From assembly GCF_022288805.1 (NCBI RefSeq), contig NZ_JAKOPM010000007.1:1-64000 (forward strand): a DNA stretch of 64,000 nucleotides, given 5' to 3'. The notes beneath the pieces were generated by a model that was not told the DNA's origin, searched no databases, and saw only the letters and a program-made list of their open reading frames with translations. The stretch comes from Corynebacterium yonathiae. Its GTDB lineage: Bacteria; Actinomycetota; Actinomycetes; Mycobacteriales; Mycobacteriaceae. A program made the position numbers and the translations under genes. Positions 36,127 to 45,462 of this stretch are shown here, one piece after another (the stretch's first letter is position 1; every line of letters begins with the position of its first letter).

Positions 36127-37386
36127 CTAAGCTTGTGCGCGCTGTGGCACTGTGAAAGCTGCAATGGCTGTAGTGATGGGAACCGCGAGGGTCAATGCCA
36201 TCGCACCCACTCCGGAGCGCAGCAGCTCAGTAGCGACGAGATCGCTGCTCAGAATCTGTCCGGCAGGGCGTTGTGCTGCGGTAATCAGCATGAGCAGCGG
36301 CAAAGCCGCGCCGGTATAAGTGAGAATCAACGTATAGACCATGGAGGCAATATGGTCGCGGCCCACCTTCATTGCGGAGAGGAAAAGCTGTGAAGGGCGG
36401 GCATCAGGATCCGCCCCGTGGAGCTCGGTAATGGTGGATGCTTGGGCCACGGCGACGTCGGCAAGGCTGCCCAAGGCGCCGACAACAAAGCCACATAAAA
36501 GCACGCCTACGATGGACACGTTGGGCATATAAAGTAGTAGCTTTAGGTTGTCCTCGGAACTGTAGCCTTGTAGCTGTGAACTATCGATAGCGGCCCACGC
36601 TAACGCTGCTGCAAGAATGAGAGCGGTTAGGGAGCCGCCCACCGCCGATGCCGATTTCCAATTCATACCGTGGACGAGAGGAACGGCGAGCAGAATGATA
36701 GCGGAGCAGGCAACGAGTGCTGACCACAGGGGGTTATGGGCGTCGATAAGAGCGGGGACGAGGAACGCAAAGATCACGCCTAGGCTTAGCGCCAAGCCGA
36801 TAAGGGCGCGCACTCCATGCCAAGCCGCAAAAGCGATAATGACGACGGCTACGATAACTGCCCACAGAGCTAGGTTGCCGGTGCGCTGATAATCAGCAAA
36901 AGCATAGGACACAGCGCCGGAAGGGTTATCTGCCTTGGAAAGTACAATTTTATCGCCCGGTTTAAGTTGTGGATCGCCGGCATTGCCGTAGGTGACAAGC
37001 TGGGTCATGCGTCCTTCGTCCTCGCCGGAGGTGATGTTGACCAAGGCTCGGTCGCAGTGCACTTCCTCGGCCCCAGGAATGAGTGGTGGCGTATCGAAGG
37101 CTTGCCCAGTAAGTTCCGATTGGCAAGCGGAGTGATCTGTCGTGTCGACCGTGCCCTCGACCTGTGGGTGGTTGAGGGCATAGGTTTGCTGAAAATCGGT
37201 GGAGGTGTGCTCGGAGGCTGGACTCTGAGGCCACAGCAATGCCATGCCCGCAATGGTGGCTATAAGCGCTATGACGAGCACGCCGAGCAAGGCTAATCGC
37301 CATGGATGGTGAGCTAACGAAGTAGAGAGCCGACCCCATGAACGAGGGGTCGGCTGAGGCTTAGGTGCCGCAGAATGTCTTCCCAT
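36127..37386 (-). CDS. YibE/F family membrane protein
   Basis: A 419-residue protein. A cytoplasmic Pro-rich start leads to TM1 (about 31-55), followed by an extracytoplasmic region (about 56-160, with DKIVLSKA) and seven further TM segments. The YibE/F hallmark LGSLADVAVAQASTITEL lies at about 308-325. Function unknown; some homologues are linked to export or drug transport. Convergent with ugd. Upstream 54 bp away is alaT on the same strand. Confidence 0.8.
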   Translation of the reverse strand: MGRHSAAPKPQPTPRSWGRLSTSLAHHPWRLALLGVLVIALIATIAGMALLWPQSPASEHTSTDFQQTYALNHPQVEGTVDTTDHSACQSELTGQAFDTPPLIPGAEEVHCDRALVNITSGEDEGRMTQLVTYGNAGDPQLKPGDKIVLSKADNPSGAVSYAFADYQRTGNLALWAVIVAVVIIAFAAWHGVRALIGLALSLGVIFAFLVPALIDAHNPLWSALVACSAIILLAVPLVHGMNWKSASAVGGSLTALILAAALAWAAIDSSQLQGYSSEDNLKLLLYMPNVSIVGVLLCGFVVGALGSLADVAVAQASTITELHGADPDARPSQLFLSAMKVGRDHIASMVYTLILTYTGAALPLLMLITAAQRPAGQILSSDLVATELLRSGVGAMALTLAVPITTAIAAFTVPQRAQA

Positions 37387-37440
37387 ACACCATATTGTTA
37401 TGTATTATCAATGTCATTAGCAACTGGCGGGGGAAGAAAG

Positions 37441-38670
37441 CTACTGCTTATAGCTCACCAGGAAGTTGCCAAGGCGCTCAATGGCGTTTTCGATTTGGGA
37501 TGCCCACGGCAGTGTGACTACGCGGAAGTGATCTGGGTTCGGCCAATTAAAGCCGGTTCCCTGCACCATGAGAATTTTCTCCGCCTTCAAAATATCCAGC
37601 ATGAGTTTGGCATCGTCATGGATTTCATACACATTCGGATCCAAGCGCGGGAAGAGGTAGAGCGAGCCCATAGGCTTTACCGCGGAAACGCCGGGAATCT
37701 CATTGAGCTTCTCGTAGGCGATATTGCGCTGGCGCAAAAGACGCCCGCTGGTACCGGTGAGCTCGAAGATGGACTGCCGGCCACCCAATGCGACCTGGAT
37801 AGCGTGCTGCGCCGGTACGTTCGGGCACAGGCGTGTTCCGGCAAGCAGCTCAAGGCCTTCGATGAAGCCACGGGCGTGGTGCTTAGGGCCGGTAAGTACC
37901 ATCCAGCCAGCGCGGTAGCCGCACACTCGGTAGGCCTTGGATAAGCCATTAAACGTGATGGTGAGAAGATCAGGGGCTAGCGAAGCGATGGAGATGTGCT
38001 GTGCGCCGTCATAAAGAATGCGGTCATAGATCTCGTCGGCCAAGATGAGCAGATTATGCTCGCGGGCGATGTTGACGATCTTCTGCAGCACTTCGCGCGA
38101 GTAGACCGCACCCGTCGGGTTATTCGGGTTAATGACCACAATGGCTTTGGTCTTATCCGTAATCTTGGACTCGATGTCCTCGATGGATGGATTCCAATCA
38201 TCGTCCTCATCACACAGGTAGTGCACTGGGGTGCCACCTGCCAGGGACGTAGCCGCAGTCCACAATGGATAATCCGGTGCTGGGATGAGAACCTCATCGC
38301 CGTTATTAAGCAGCGCTTGGGTGGTCATGCTGATGAGCTCGGAGACACCATTGCCCAAGAAGACATCGTTGATGTCGAAGGGCGGGAAATCCTCCAGCTC
38401 GTAGCGGGTAACGATGGATCGGCGCGCAGGAATGATTCCCTTGGAGGTGGAATAGCCCTGGGAAGTAGGCAGGGCGGCGATCATATCGCGCATGATGACA
38501 TCGGGTGCTTCGAAACCGAAGACGGCCGGGTTACCGGTGTTGAGTTTCAAGATGGTGTGGCCATCGAGCTCCATGCGTTCCGCTTCCGCAGAGACCTCGC
38601 CGCGGATGTCATACGCGACGCCCTTGAGTTTGTCGGATTGGTCAAAGATGCGGTGTTTGGGAGAAGTCAT
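37441..38670 (-). CDS. alaT: Alanine aminotransferase (AlaT/AspC-like, PLP-dependent)
   Basis: An aminotransferase of 409 residues, class I/II. The PLP lysine is in FNGLSKAYRVCGYRAGW. VINPNNPTGAVYSRE and PDYPLWTAA are diagnostic, and the C-terminal FRVVTLPW matches the AlaT subgroup. It converts pyruvate and glutamate to alanine and 2-oxoglutarate. I use ATG 38670 (MTSPKHRIFDQS), which matches family starts; a longer frame (MCGCESW...) has no support. The combination with the Fe-S reductase nearby mirrors Rv0337c-Rv0338c. Confidence 0.9.
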   Translation of the reverse strand: MTSPKHRIFDQSDKLKGVAYDIRGEVSAEAERMELDGHTILKLNTGNPAVFGFEAPDVIMRDMIAALPTSQGYSTSKGIIPARRSIVTRYELEDFPPFDINDVFLGNGVSELISMTTQALLNNGDEVLIPAPDYPLWTAATSLAGGTPVHYLCDEDDDWNPSIEDIESKITDKTKAIVVINPNNPTGAVYSREVLQKIVNIAREHNLLILADEIYDRILYDGAQHISIASLAPDLLTITFNGLSKAYRVCGYRAGWMVLTGPKHHARGFIEGLELLAGTRLCPNVPAQHAIQVALGGRQSIFELTGTSGRLLRQRNIAYEKLNEIPGVSAVKPMGSLYLFPRLDPNVYEIHDDAKLMLDILKAEKILMVQGTGFNWPNPDHFRVVTLPWASQIENAIERLGNFLVSYKQ

Positions 38671-38725
38671 GGGAATATTGTGCCACGATTCACAGCCACA
38701 CAAAATGCTTGAATACCGGCGATGA

Positions 38726-39406
38726 CTATTTTTTACTCCACTCGCTGAACTTCCGCTTGGCCAGATCCATGGCTTGGCCGGTAATTTCGCCAGCTTGCAT
38801 ACGGCGATCGGCCCACATCTTTTCCTCGATCATTTTTTGCTGCGCGCGCTCATGCGCCGTGAGAGCGCGAATCTCGCGCAGCTGCTGCCGCTCTATCTGG
38901 CGTACGGATGGGGCGTGCCAGGAAGACGGACCCACCTTGGCCACGTAGAGCAGGATCCACAGGATAGGGATGAATGCGGCTGTCACCGCGCCCCCGAGCA
39001 GAAGCCATGGGTTGCTCATGGTAGCGCTCAAGAAGATCAGAGTGGGGCTTGCTACGGCAAGCACCACAGAGCCGGAAAGGGCAGTCGCAAACTTCGGTTT
39101 CTTGCCTGCATTGTGAGCGCGCGTGACTTCTCCCTGAGAATAAATCTTGACCTCGTGGGAACCACGCGCCGGAATGTCTTGGAAGACGGGCACGAGGTCC
39201 TGGTGGGTGCTGGCGCGCATGACATCGTCCGAGCGGTCCTCGAACTCCTCCATGGTTAGCCGGCCTTCACCCACGGCGCGGGCGAGGTCATTGATGGCAT
39301 CGTTGCGCTCGGAATCGGACAGGCGCAGAGTCCGATTGACAGGGGAAGAACCAAAGTTATTACTCACGTTTTCCAGTCTAGGAAAATTCTGCCCTTCCAG
39401 GGACAT
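38726..39406 (-). CDS. DUF1707 / 2TM-domain protein
   Basis: A 226-residue protein. The N-terminal DUF1707 domain LRLSDSERNDAINDLARAVGEGRLTMEEFEDR is at about 27-58, two TMs lie at about 104-122 and 128-150, and a basic coiled tail of about 70 residues (RQQLREIRALTAHERAQQKM) follows. It may start instead at GTG 39368 (VSNNFGSS), preceded by TAGACT, a possible -10 of a leaderless mRNA. Function unknown. Confidence 0.72.
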   Translation of the reverse strand: MSLEGQNFPRLENVSNNFGSSPVNRTLRLSDSERNDAINDLARAVGEGRLTMEEFEDRSDDVMRASTHQDLVPVFQDIPARGSHEVKIYSQGEVTRAHNAGKKPKFATALSGSVVLAVASPTLIFLSATMSNPWLLLGGAVTAAFIPILWILLYVAKVGPSSWHAPSVRQIERQQLREIRALTAHERAQQKMIEEKMWADRRMQAGEITGQAMDLAKRKFSEWSKK

Positions 39407-39424
39407 GCTCTTAGCGAACGCAGC

Positions 39425-40699
39425 CTATAGATCTTTGGATTCAGTGGCAGGGGTCTTCTCGTCCTTCTTTTCTTGCTTGTTTCCGCCCACCAAGCTGGCC
39501 AAGAATGGGAAGATGGCGACGGTAAGCGCTCCACCGGAGACGAAGATCGATGCATTTTCCGCCTCCATGATTCCGGAATTGACCGCCAAGGACGTTACCG
39601 CCACGATGATCGGCAGACCGGTGGCGGAATACAAACTTACTTGGAGGCGCTCGCGGAAAGTTTCAATATCGGATCCGGTATGCCCAACATTTTCGCGCAA
39701 GAAGACGGGCAGGCCACGGGTCACCAAGATGAGAGCTGGAATGCCCAGTACTTTCCACGGATTATTAGCGATGGTATCCCAGCTAATACTCATGCCAGAG
39801 ACCACAAAGAAGACCGGAATAAGCATCGAATAAAACACCACATCGAGCCGGTGCTCTAGGCGGCGGTGGAATTCATCCGGGATAATGCGGTTCAAAATGA
39901 TGCCGGCAGCAAAGGCACCGAGCACAATATCGAGTTCAAAGACGGCGGTAACGGCCATAAGAATGGCCAGAATAAGGATGATAAGACGCAGAATCGTTTG
40001 GTTGGTTGAACCCGCACCAGAGATAAAAGCGGTCTTTACCCAAGGGATCGTCGATGCGATAGCCGCCGGCATGACGGCGACAGCAACGGCGATGATGATG
40101 AAGAACAACAAAATGATCATCGTCGTCAGCGTGGAGCGAGTACCCAGCAACAGTGCCATTGCGGTAATGGGGGCGACCTCACCGATGGCACCGTGAATCA
40201 TCACAGAGTTGCCCACCTTGGTGCCCATAATGCCGTCCTGTTTCAGCATCGGCGTGAGTGTGCCCAGCGCCGTTGAGGTCAGTGCCAAGGCGACCACGAT
40301 GGCACCTGGCACGTTATCTACCAGGAAGTAGGCACCCACTCCACAGGCGAGGGCGCAAATTGCCCAGGTGGATAGTGCTGTTCCGGCTTCCTTGGTTTTG
40401 AGGGTGGAGATTTGAATTTCAAAGCCCGCGAGGAGAAATAACGCCCCCACGCCGAGCTCCTTGAGCATTTCGATGCCTTCGTCCTCGGCGGCTAGGTCGA
40501 GCACCGAAGGACCAATAATCATGCCGAAAATCAGCAAGAGGGCTACCGATGGGAGTCGGTAGCCCAACATATAGGAGACCAGCGGCGCCAGCAGGGCCGC
40601 CGCCATAATCCAAGCGAAGGATACGAGAGAGTGCGTATTTTCGGTCGCGCCTGCCGCCAGCAGCAGGGTATCGGTGGGTAGTCCCGCATTAGAATGCAT
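39425..40699 (-). CDS. CPA2-family cation:proton antiporter
   Basis: A 424-residue protein with about 12 TM segments in the Na+/H+ exchanger (KefB/GerN-like) fold: GYRLPSVALLLIFGMIIGPSVL, ELGVGALFLLAGFEI, ALTSTALGTLTPMLKQDG (antiporter core) and FELDIVLGAFAAGIIL. There is no C-terminal RCK domain, so it is not a KefB/C channel. Likely K+ or Na+/H+ exchange at the cytoplasmic membrane. Same strand as neighbours, 18 bp from the DUF1707 gene and 34 bp from the Fe-S reductase gene. Confidence 0.83.
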   Translation of the reverse strand: MHSNAGLPTDTLLLAAGATENTHSLVSFAWIMAAALLAPLVSYMLGYRLPSVALLLIFGMIIGPSVLDLAAEDEGIEMLKELGVGALFLLAGFEIQISTLKTKEAGTALSTWAICALACGVGAYFLVDNVPGAIVVALALTSTALGTLTPMLKQDGIMGTKVGNSVMIHGAIGEVAPITAMALLLGTRSTLTTMIILLFFIIIAVAVAVMPAAIASTIPWVKTAFISGAGSTNQTILRLIILILAILMAVTAVFELDIVLGAFAAGIILNRIIPDEFHRRLEHRLDVVFYSMLIPVFFVVSGMSISWDTIANNPWKVLGIPALILVTRGLPVFLRENVGHTGSDIETFRERLQVSLYSATGLPIIVAVTSLAVNSGIMEAENASIFVSGGALTVAIFPFLASLVGGNKQEKKDEKTPATESKDL

Positions 40700-40733
40700 G
40701 GACTACAGCGTACGCACCCATGCCCCTGCGCGC

Positions 40734-43484
40734 CTACTCAGATTCGGGCGGTTTGGGCGCGCTTTCCGACGCTGGCGGTGCCGGAGCTGCTGGCGGAGCC
40801 GGCGGCTCGTCCATGGGTGGCTTAGGTGCAGCTGGCGTCTGTGGCGGTTTCGGAGTCGCTGGAGGCGTCGGTGCTGCGGGTGCAGCGGGTGCGCTAGGCG
40901 TTGTTGGTGCGCTAGGCGGCGTTGGAGCGGCTGGTGCAGGTGCTGCCGGGGCGCTCGGCGGGGTAGGCGCGCTTGGTGCTGCGGGAGCTGCCGGTGCTTG
41001 GGGAGCTTGCGGTGCAGCTGGCGGTGTTGGTGCCGATGGAGCAGAAGGTGCACTTGGTGCAGGCGCAGCCGGTGCCGCGGGTGCGCTTGGCGGTGTTGGA
41101 GTGGCTGGTGCTTTTGGTGCAGGTGCTGCCGGGGCGCTCGGCGGGGTAGGCGCGCTTGGTGCTGCGGGAGCTGCCGGTGCTTGGGGAGCTTGCGGTGCAG
41201 CTGGCGGTGTTGGTGCCGATGGAGCAGAAGGCGCACTTGGCGCAGGCGCAGCCGGTGCCGCAGGGGAGGCCGGCACGCTTGGTGCAGCAGGTGCAGCGGG
41301 CGCGCTTGGAGCTGCCGGTGCCGAGGCAGACGGGGCGGGGGCGCTAGGAGCATCGGAAGTGGGGGCGTCGGCAAGCGAGGCATCATTGGTACCGGTGGAC
41401 TTCTGGTGGCGCACCGGGGTGGCAAGGAAGGCCTTGGGGTGGGGCTCAGGCAGGGTGCCGGCCTCATCGAGGGAGATGGAATTGCGCAGCATTACAGCGA
41501 CGTCATTGACCTTGGTGGCGGGGGTCGAATCCTGCGCCAAGGACTTCACGCCGCCGGTCATCATGACACTGCAGAAGGGGCAGCCGGTGGCGATTTCTTC
41601 TGCGCCGGTCCCCATAGCCTGCTCGGCGCGGAAGTCATTGATGCGGGTGCCGAGCTTTTCTTCCATGAACATGCGGGCACCGCCGGCGCCACAGCAGAAG
41701 GCTTCGTCGCGGTTCTTGTCCATCTCGCGCAGCTCCACGCCGGTGGCCTCGAGTAGCTCGCGTGGGGGATCGAAGACCTTATTGTGGCGGCCGAGGAAGC
41801 AAGGGTCGTGGTAGGTAATCGGCTTGCGGTTCTCCGGCGTGCGCGGCACAGGCTTGAGCAATCCTTCACGCACCAGGCGGTTGAGCAGCTGGGTGTGGTG
41901 GAAGACGTCGAAATGTCCGTCAAAGTCGGGGTACTCGTTGCGGATGGTGTTAAAGCAGTGCGGGCAGGTGGTGATGATCTTGCGCTGGCCCTCCGGTACG
42001 CCGTCGAAGGCGTTGTTGAGGGTTTCTACGTTTTGCTGCGCCATCATCTGGAAGAGGAACTCATTGCCGGCGCGGCGCGCGGGATCGCCCGTACAGGTCT
42101 CACCTGTGGAGAGCACACCGAACTTCACACCCGCGGTGTGCAATAGGTCTACGACCGCACGGGTGGTGCGGCGGCCCTCATCATCGTAGGCACCGGCGCA
42201 GCCCACCCAGAGCAGGTATTCCATATCGGAGAAGTCCGCCCCGTCCTCACCGATGATGGGCACATCGATGCCATCGGCCCGGGCCTCATCGATCCAGGCG
42301 CGGCGCTCAGAGTTATTCCGGCCCCACGGATTGCCCTTGTTTTCCATGTTCTTGAATAGGCCGGTGAGCTCGGAGGGGAAGTCCGATTCCGCCAGCACCT
42401 TAAAGCGGCGCAGATCCGCGATGTGATCGATGTGCTCAATATCGGTAGGGCACTGATCCACGCACGCACCACAGTTAGTGCACGACCACAGCACATCATC
42501 ATCAATAACCCCGGCCATAGAGAGCACGTCGAGGCCCTCGTGCGGGTTGTAGTTATCCAGTGCGCCCTGGCGCAGATCCATCATGACCTTTTTGGGGCTC
42601 AGTGGCTTCTCGGTATTCCAGGCTGGGCACAATTCCTGGCAGCGGCCGCATTCGGTACACGAGGTGGAATCCAGCAGCATCTTCCAGCTACCCGGGGTGA
42701 TGTCCTCTTCCAAGTCCGGGGTGGGCAAGGATTGCAGTGCCTTTTCACCGGTGGCGTTGCGCTGGAAGAAGATATTGAAAAAGCTGGTGAAGCGGTGCCA
42801 CATGACACCCCACTGGAACTTGCGGGAGATAAAGACGATAAATAGCAGGCCAGACAGCAGCTTGAATAAAGCAAAGAAGCTCACCAGGGCCGGAGATTCG
42901 GGGAAGAGCTTGGCCAAGTGGATGCTCAAGAAATCCGCCCAAGCGGAGCCGCCGCCGTAGGTGGCAATTTTAGTGGACTTCACCAAGATCATGCCGAGCC
43001 CCTCAGAAAAGACGATGAACTCTACCCAGCGTGCGGAGGCAGTCTGGGAGTTGAAGAAGCGGCTACCACGCTCGGTATCGCCAAGCTTGAGGCGTACACC
43101 GATGAGGAAACCGATGCCGAGCACTGTCGCGATGCCCAAGACTTCTTCCACGAAGTGGTAGACCGGCCAGTGGCTGAGCCACGGCCAGCCCTTATGCGGT
43201 GCGAAGGTTTGGATATAGGCCTCGAACCACACCAGGATGCCGAAAAGGAAGCCCACCATCACCAGCCAGTGGGCGGCATTGACCAGAGGTTTTCCCTTGA
43301 AATGGGAGTGGCCAAAGACCTCTGCCAGCACGCGCCCGACGCGCTTTACGGGGCTGTTGGTGCGCTCTAGTTGGGTTGGTCCGCCCGAGCGGATGAACTT
43401 AATGAGCGCGCCTATGCGGGCGAAAAAGTATAGCCACACCGGAATCGATGTGGCTATAGCGATCCAACCGGACACGGTTGTCAT
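40734..43484 (-). CDS. Membrane-bound Fe-S reductase (Rv0338c-like) with long Pro/Ala tail
   Basis: A protein of 916 residues. The N-terminal part (about 1-240) has about six TM segments like the heme-b NarI/HdrE module. Two [4Fe-4S] sites follow, CTECGRCQELCP and CTNCGACVDQCP (about 275-350). Two CCG-type domains come next (GCAGAYDDEGRR..., TCPHCFNT..., CFLGRHNKVF..., FCCGAGGARMF). The last 215 residues (about 702-916) are almost only Pro, Ala, Ser and Thr. Mycobacterial Rv0338c has the same core and is essential; the electron partners are unknown. The tail may span or bind the wall. Confidence 0.87.
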   Translation of the reverse strand: MTTVSGWIAIATSIPVWLYFFARIGALIKFIRSGGPTQLERTNSPVKRVGRVLAEVFGHSHFKGKPLVNAAHWLVMVGFLFGILVWFEAYIQTFAPHKGWPWLSHWPVYHFVEEVLGIATVLGIGFLIGVRLKLGDTERGSRFFNSQTASARWVEFIVFSEGLGMILVKSTKIATYGGGSAWADFLSIHLAKLFPESPALVSFFALFKLLSGLLFIVFISRKFQWGVMWHRFTSFFNIFFQRNATGEKALQSLPTPDLEEDITPGSWKMLLDSTSCTECGRCQELCPAWNTEKPLSPKKVMMDLRQGALDNYNPHEGLDVLSMAGVIDDDVLWSCTNCGACVDQCPTDIEHIDHIADLRRFKVLAESDFPSELTGLFKNMENKGNPWGRNNSERRAWIDEARADGIDVPIIGEDGADFSDMEYLLWVGCAGAYDDEGRRTTRAVVDLLHTAGVKFGVLSTGETCTGDPARRAGNEFLFQMMAQQNVETLNNAFDGVPEGQRKIITTCPHCFNTIRNEYPDFDGHFDVFHHTQLLNRLVREGLLKPVPRTPENRKPITYHDPCFLGRHNKVFDPPRELLEATGVELREMDKNRDEAFCCGAGGARMFMEEKLGTRINDFRAEQAMGTGAEEIATGCPFCSVMMTGGVKSLAQDSTPATKVNDVAVMLRNSISLDEAGTLPEPHPKAFLATPVRHQKSTGTNDASLADAPTSDAPSAPAPSASAPAAPSAPAAPAAPSVPASPAAPAAPAPSAPSAPSAPTPPAAPQAPQAPAAPAAPSAPTPPSAPAAPAPKAPATPTPPSAPAAPAAPAPSAPSAPSAPTPPAAPQAPQAPAAPAAPSAPTPPSAPAAPAPAAPTPPSAPTTPSAPAAPAAPTPPATPKPPQTPAAPKPPMDEPPAPPAAPAPPASESAPKPPESE
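40933..41261. repeat. 146-bp direct duplication inside the Pro/Ala tail
   Basis: The segments at 40933-41078 and 41116-41261 are nearly identical (about 2-3 differences) with a 183-bp offset, exactly 61 codons. It encodes a repeated block rich in APSAP, PAAPQAPQAP and PTPPSAP. The duplication keeps the frame, as expected for a length-variable spacer. Confidence 0.85.
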
Positions 43485-43590
43485 TCGTGCTCCTTCACTA
43501 CTGATGCTCCACGTTGTTATCTACCTTAAGGCCTCAAGGCGCAATCATGGGAGTCAGTATTCAGTAACTATGAGTGAAGGGATAAAGGCC

Positions 43591-44490
43591 TTAGTAGTGG
43601 AAGCCGCCTTCAGCTTCCGCCTTCTCAAAGGCGCGGGTAGCAATAGGAACCATGCGTGCCTTACGCGGGAGGATGGAGAAGACGCCACGCACGGCGCGGG
43701 AGAAGATCTTGAGCTTGCGCTCATCCTTCTTGGTCCACTCCCAGCCAATCTTGTTGCGCAGCTTGTCTGGAATCATGCCGATGGCAACCCACAACAGCAG
43801 GCGGGATGCGTAAGGTGCAACGGGCTTCCACAGCCAGTTGGGCACCTTGGGATCTGGGGTGTCGAGGGTAAGGCCGTTGATGATGCGGGAGCGCTCGATG
43901 GTCTCGCTGATATCGAGGTTTTCGATCATGTTGTCCACGTACTCTTCAAATTCAGCGTACGTCTTGGGCGCATCGTTGGGCTCTGCAACCTCGTAGAAGG
44001 TGTACCAGGTACGGGTCTCCTGGAAGAGCTGCTCGCGCTCCTCTGGGGTCAGAGGATCCATGAAGTTGCCGGCCAGCTGGTACGGCATAGCAGCGAAGGT
44101 GGCGTGTGCCCAGTAGTAAACATCCGGGTTCAGCGGGTGGTAGCGGCTTCCATCTGGGTGGGTGCCCTTGATGTCCTTGTGGAAGTCACGAATCATGACG
44201 CCAACTTCTGGGCCTTCGTAGACCGTGCGGATGATCGGGAAGGCGGAGCGAACCAAGCGCGCAACCTCGTTATCGAAAACGTTGGAGTGCTGCACTAGAG
44301 ACCGGCTGATGTCACGCTGGGCAATCTGCAAAAGACCAGCAGACAGTGCGACGAATGCGGAGCGCCAGTCACCAAAGCGCTGCCACAGGATGGAATCTGG
44401 ACCCAGCTCAGGCAGGTTATCGGTGTTGATATCTGCAGTCTGGGTGTGCTTGTCGTTTACAGTGCTTTCAGGATTGCTCAGAGTAGTCAT
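43591..44490 (-). CDS. MpaB/DUF2236-family oxygenase-like protein, copy 1
   Basis: A 299-residue all-helical protein of the MpaB/DUF2236 (latex-clearing-protein-related) family. The motifs RDFHKDIKG (101-109), LNPDVYYWAHATF (about 120-132) and the His of LVQHSNVFD (65-73) form the likely heme pocket. Family members bind heme b and oxidise hydrophobic compounds. There is no signal peptide. Its ATG overlaps the stop of the flavoprotein gene by one base, with AAGGAGG inside that gene, so the two are coupled. A paralogue lies at 47128-48204. Substrate unknown. Confidence 0.75.
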   Translation of the reverse strand: MTTLSNPESTVNDKHTQTADINTDNLPELGPDSILWQRFGDWRSAFVALSAGLLQIAQRDISRSLVQHSNVFDNEVARLVRSAFPIIRTVYEGPEVGVMIRDFHKDIKGTHPDGSRYHPLNPDVYYWAHATFAAMPYQLAGNFMDPLTPEEREQLFQETRTWYTFYEVAEPNDAPKTYAEFEEYVDNMIENLDISETIERSRIINGLTLDTPDPKVPNWLWKPVAPYASRLLLWVAIGMIPDKLRNKIGWEWTKKDERKLKIFSRAVRGVFSILPRKARMVPIATRAFEKAEAEGGFHY

Positions 44491-45296
44491 TATGCCTCCT
44501 TAAGGGCAGTAGCGGACTTTTGATGTTTCTGGCGTTCGGACGAGGTGGACTCAGGGGCGTAGTTGGATGCTCGCTTGAAATCATGGGCCGGTGCATCGAA
44601 CCCTGCGAGCACTTCGCGGATTCCGCGTACAGTGCCGGGCTGAACCAACCATTTATCGTGCTTGACGGTTAGTTCGCCTGGTCCACGAATTTCGAGCTGG
44701 CGGACGTAGCGGCGGCAGTGATCGGCGCGGGCTTCGATGACAGCTAGTGGGCGACGCTTGAGGTAAGAGTCGCGCGGGGTGGGGCCGTCAACAAAGAGGG
44801 CATTAGGCAGCCCAAATACCTCTACACCGTGGTGGAGGTACATGTCATCGACGCTGGCCTTTGACCGTCCCGGTACGGAAATCCACGGGGATTCCTCGCC
44901 GGTGGCGCGAATCAACACATCGAAAGCTTGGGTTTCCTGACCGGAATCACCGAGGTAGGAGATTTCCCATTTGCCTTCTGCTCGGTCGAACTCGGCACCA
45001 GTAACGGCGGTGGAACCGCGGAACTCGGCGCCACTGGCAGCAACAGCCTCTTCAAGGTGGCGTACTACAGAAGCTGGCGAGCCATCAGTTTTGGTGAGAC
45101 GGAGGTACGGGGTACGGAAGTGGTACTTCCGGGAAACCTCAGTGGCTTCAGCGGAATTGAAGTGACCGCCGATGTGTGGTTCTTGTTCAAAAAGAACGGT
45201 GTCGAATCCAGAGAATGCGCATTCAGAAGCTGCGGCGCATCCGGCTACTCCGGCACCAACCACTGCGACAGTCGGTCGGCGGTATGGCTTGAACAT
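44490..45296 (-). CDS. Short FAD-dependent oxidoreductase
   Basis: A protein of 268 residues starting at ATG 45296 (MFKPYRRPTVAV), with AAAGGA upstream; a 7-residue longer frame is less likely. The FAD Rossmann motif is VVGAGVAGCAAA (about 12-23) with FEQEPHIGGHF (about 36-46), like class B flavin monooxygenases. FLIRATGEESPW-like sequence (VLIRATGE, about 138-145) is the ATG motif. The second nucleotide-binding domain and the FxGxxxHxxxW signature of Baeyer-Villiger enzymes are absent. It is about half the family length, so it may be a minimal reductase or a shortened relic that stayed in frame. Confidence 0.65.
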   Translation of the reverse strand: MFKPYRRPTVAVVGAGVAGCAAASECAFSGFDTVLFEQEPHIGGHFNSAEATEVSRKYHFRTPYLRLTKTDGSPASVVRHLEEAVAASGAEFRGSTAVTGAEFDRAEGKWEISYLGDSGQETQAFDVLIRATGEESPWISVPGRSKASVDDMYLHHGVEVFGLPNALFVDGPTPRDSYLKRRPLAVIEARADHCRRYVRQLEIRGPGELTVKHDKWLVQPGTVRGIREVLAGFDAPAHDFKRASNYAPESTSSERQKHQKSATALKEA

Positions 45297-45462
45297 ACTG
45301 TTCCTTTCGAGTTTCACAGGGCGCTTACTGGCCGCTGTGTGTTGTGCAATTTATGTATTCAGCAGAACACATTTCTGAGTATGTTGTGATCGTATACACA
45401 TACCCTTTGAATGTGAAGTGAGTTACTGAATTTAAAAGGTGGCTGCTTATGCTGCGCAGTAA
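45297..45462. promoter_or_regulatory. Promoter region of the flavoprotein-mpaB pair with inverted repeat
   Basis: This is a 166-bp AT-rich gap. GTATGT (45379-45384) and ACATAC (45398-45403) are inverted 13 bp apart around GATCGTATAC, a plausible operator. A second imperfect inverted pair (ATTCAG/CTGAGT) lies just before it. No ORF was seen. Confidence 0.35.

Noticed and set aside
40674-41814. Long plus-strand frames of Gly/Ala and Arg/Cys/Trp repeats
   Set aside because: They are the antisense and off-frame readings of the Pro/Ala-coding repeat; no ribosome site or other support.
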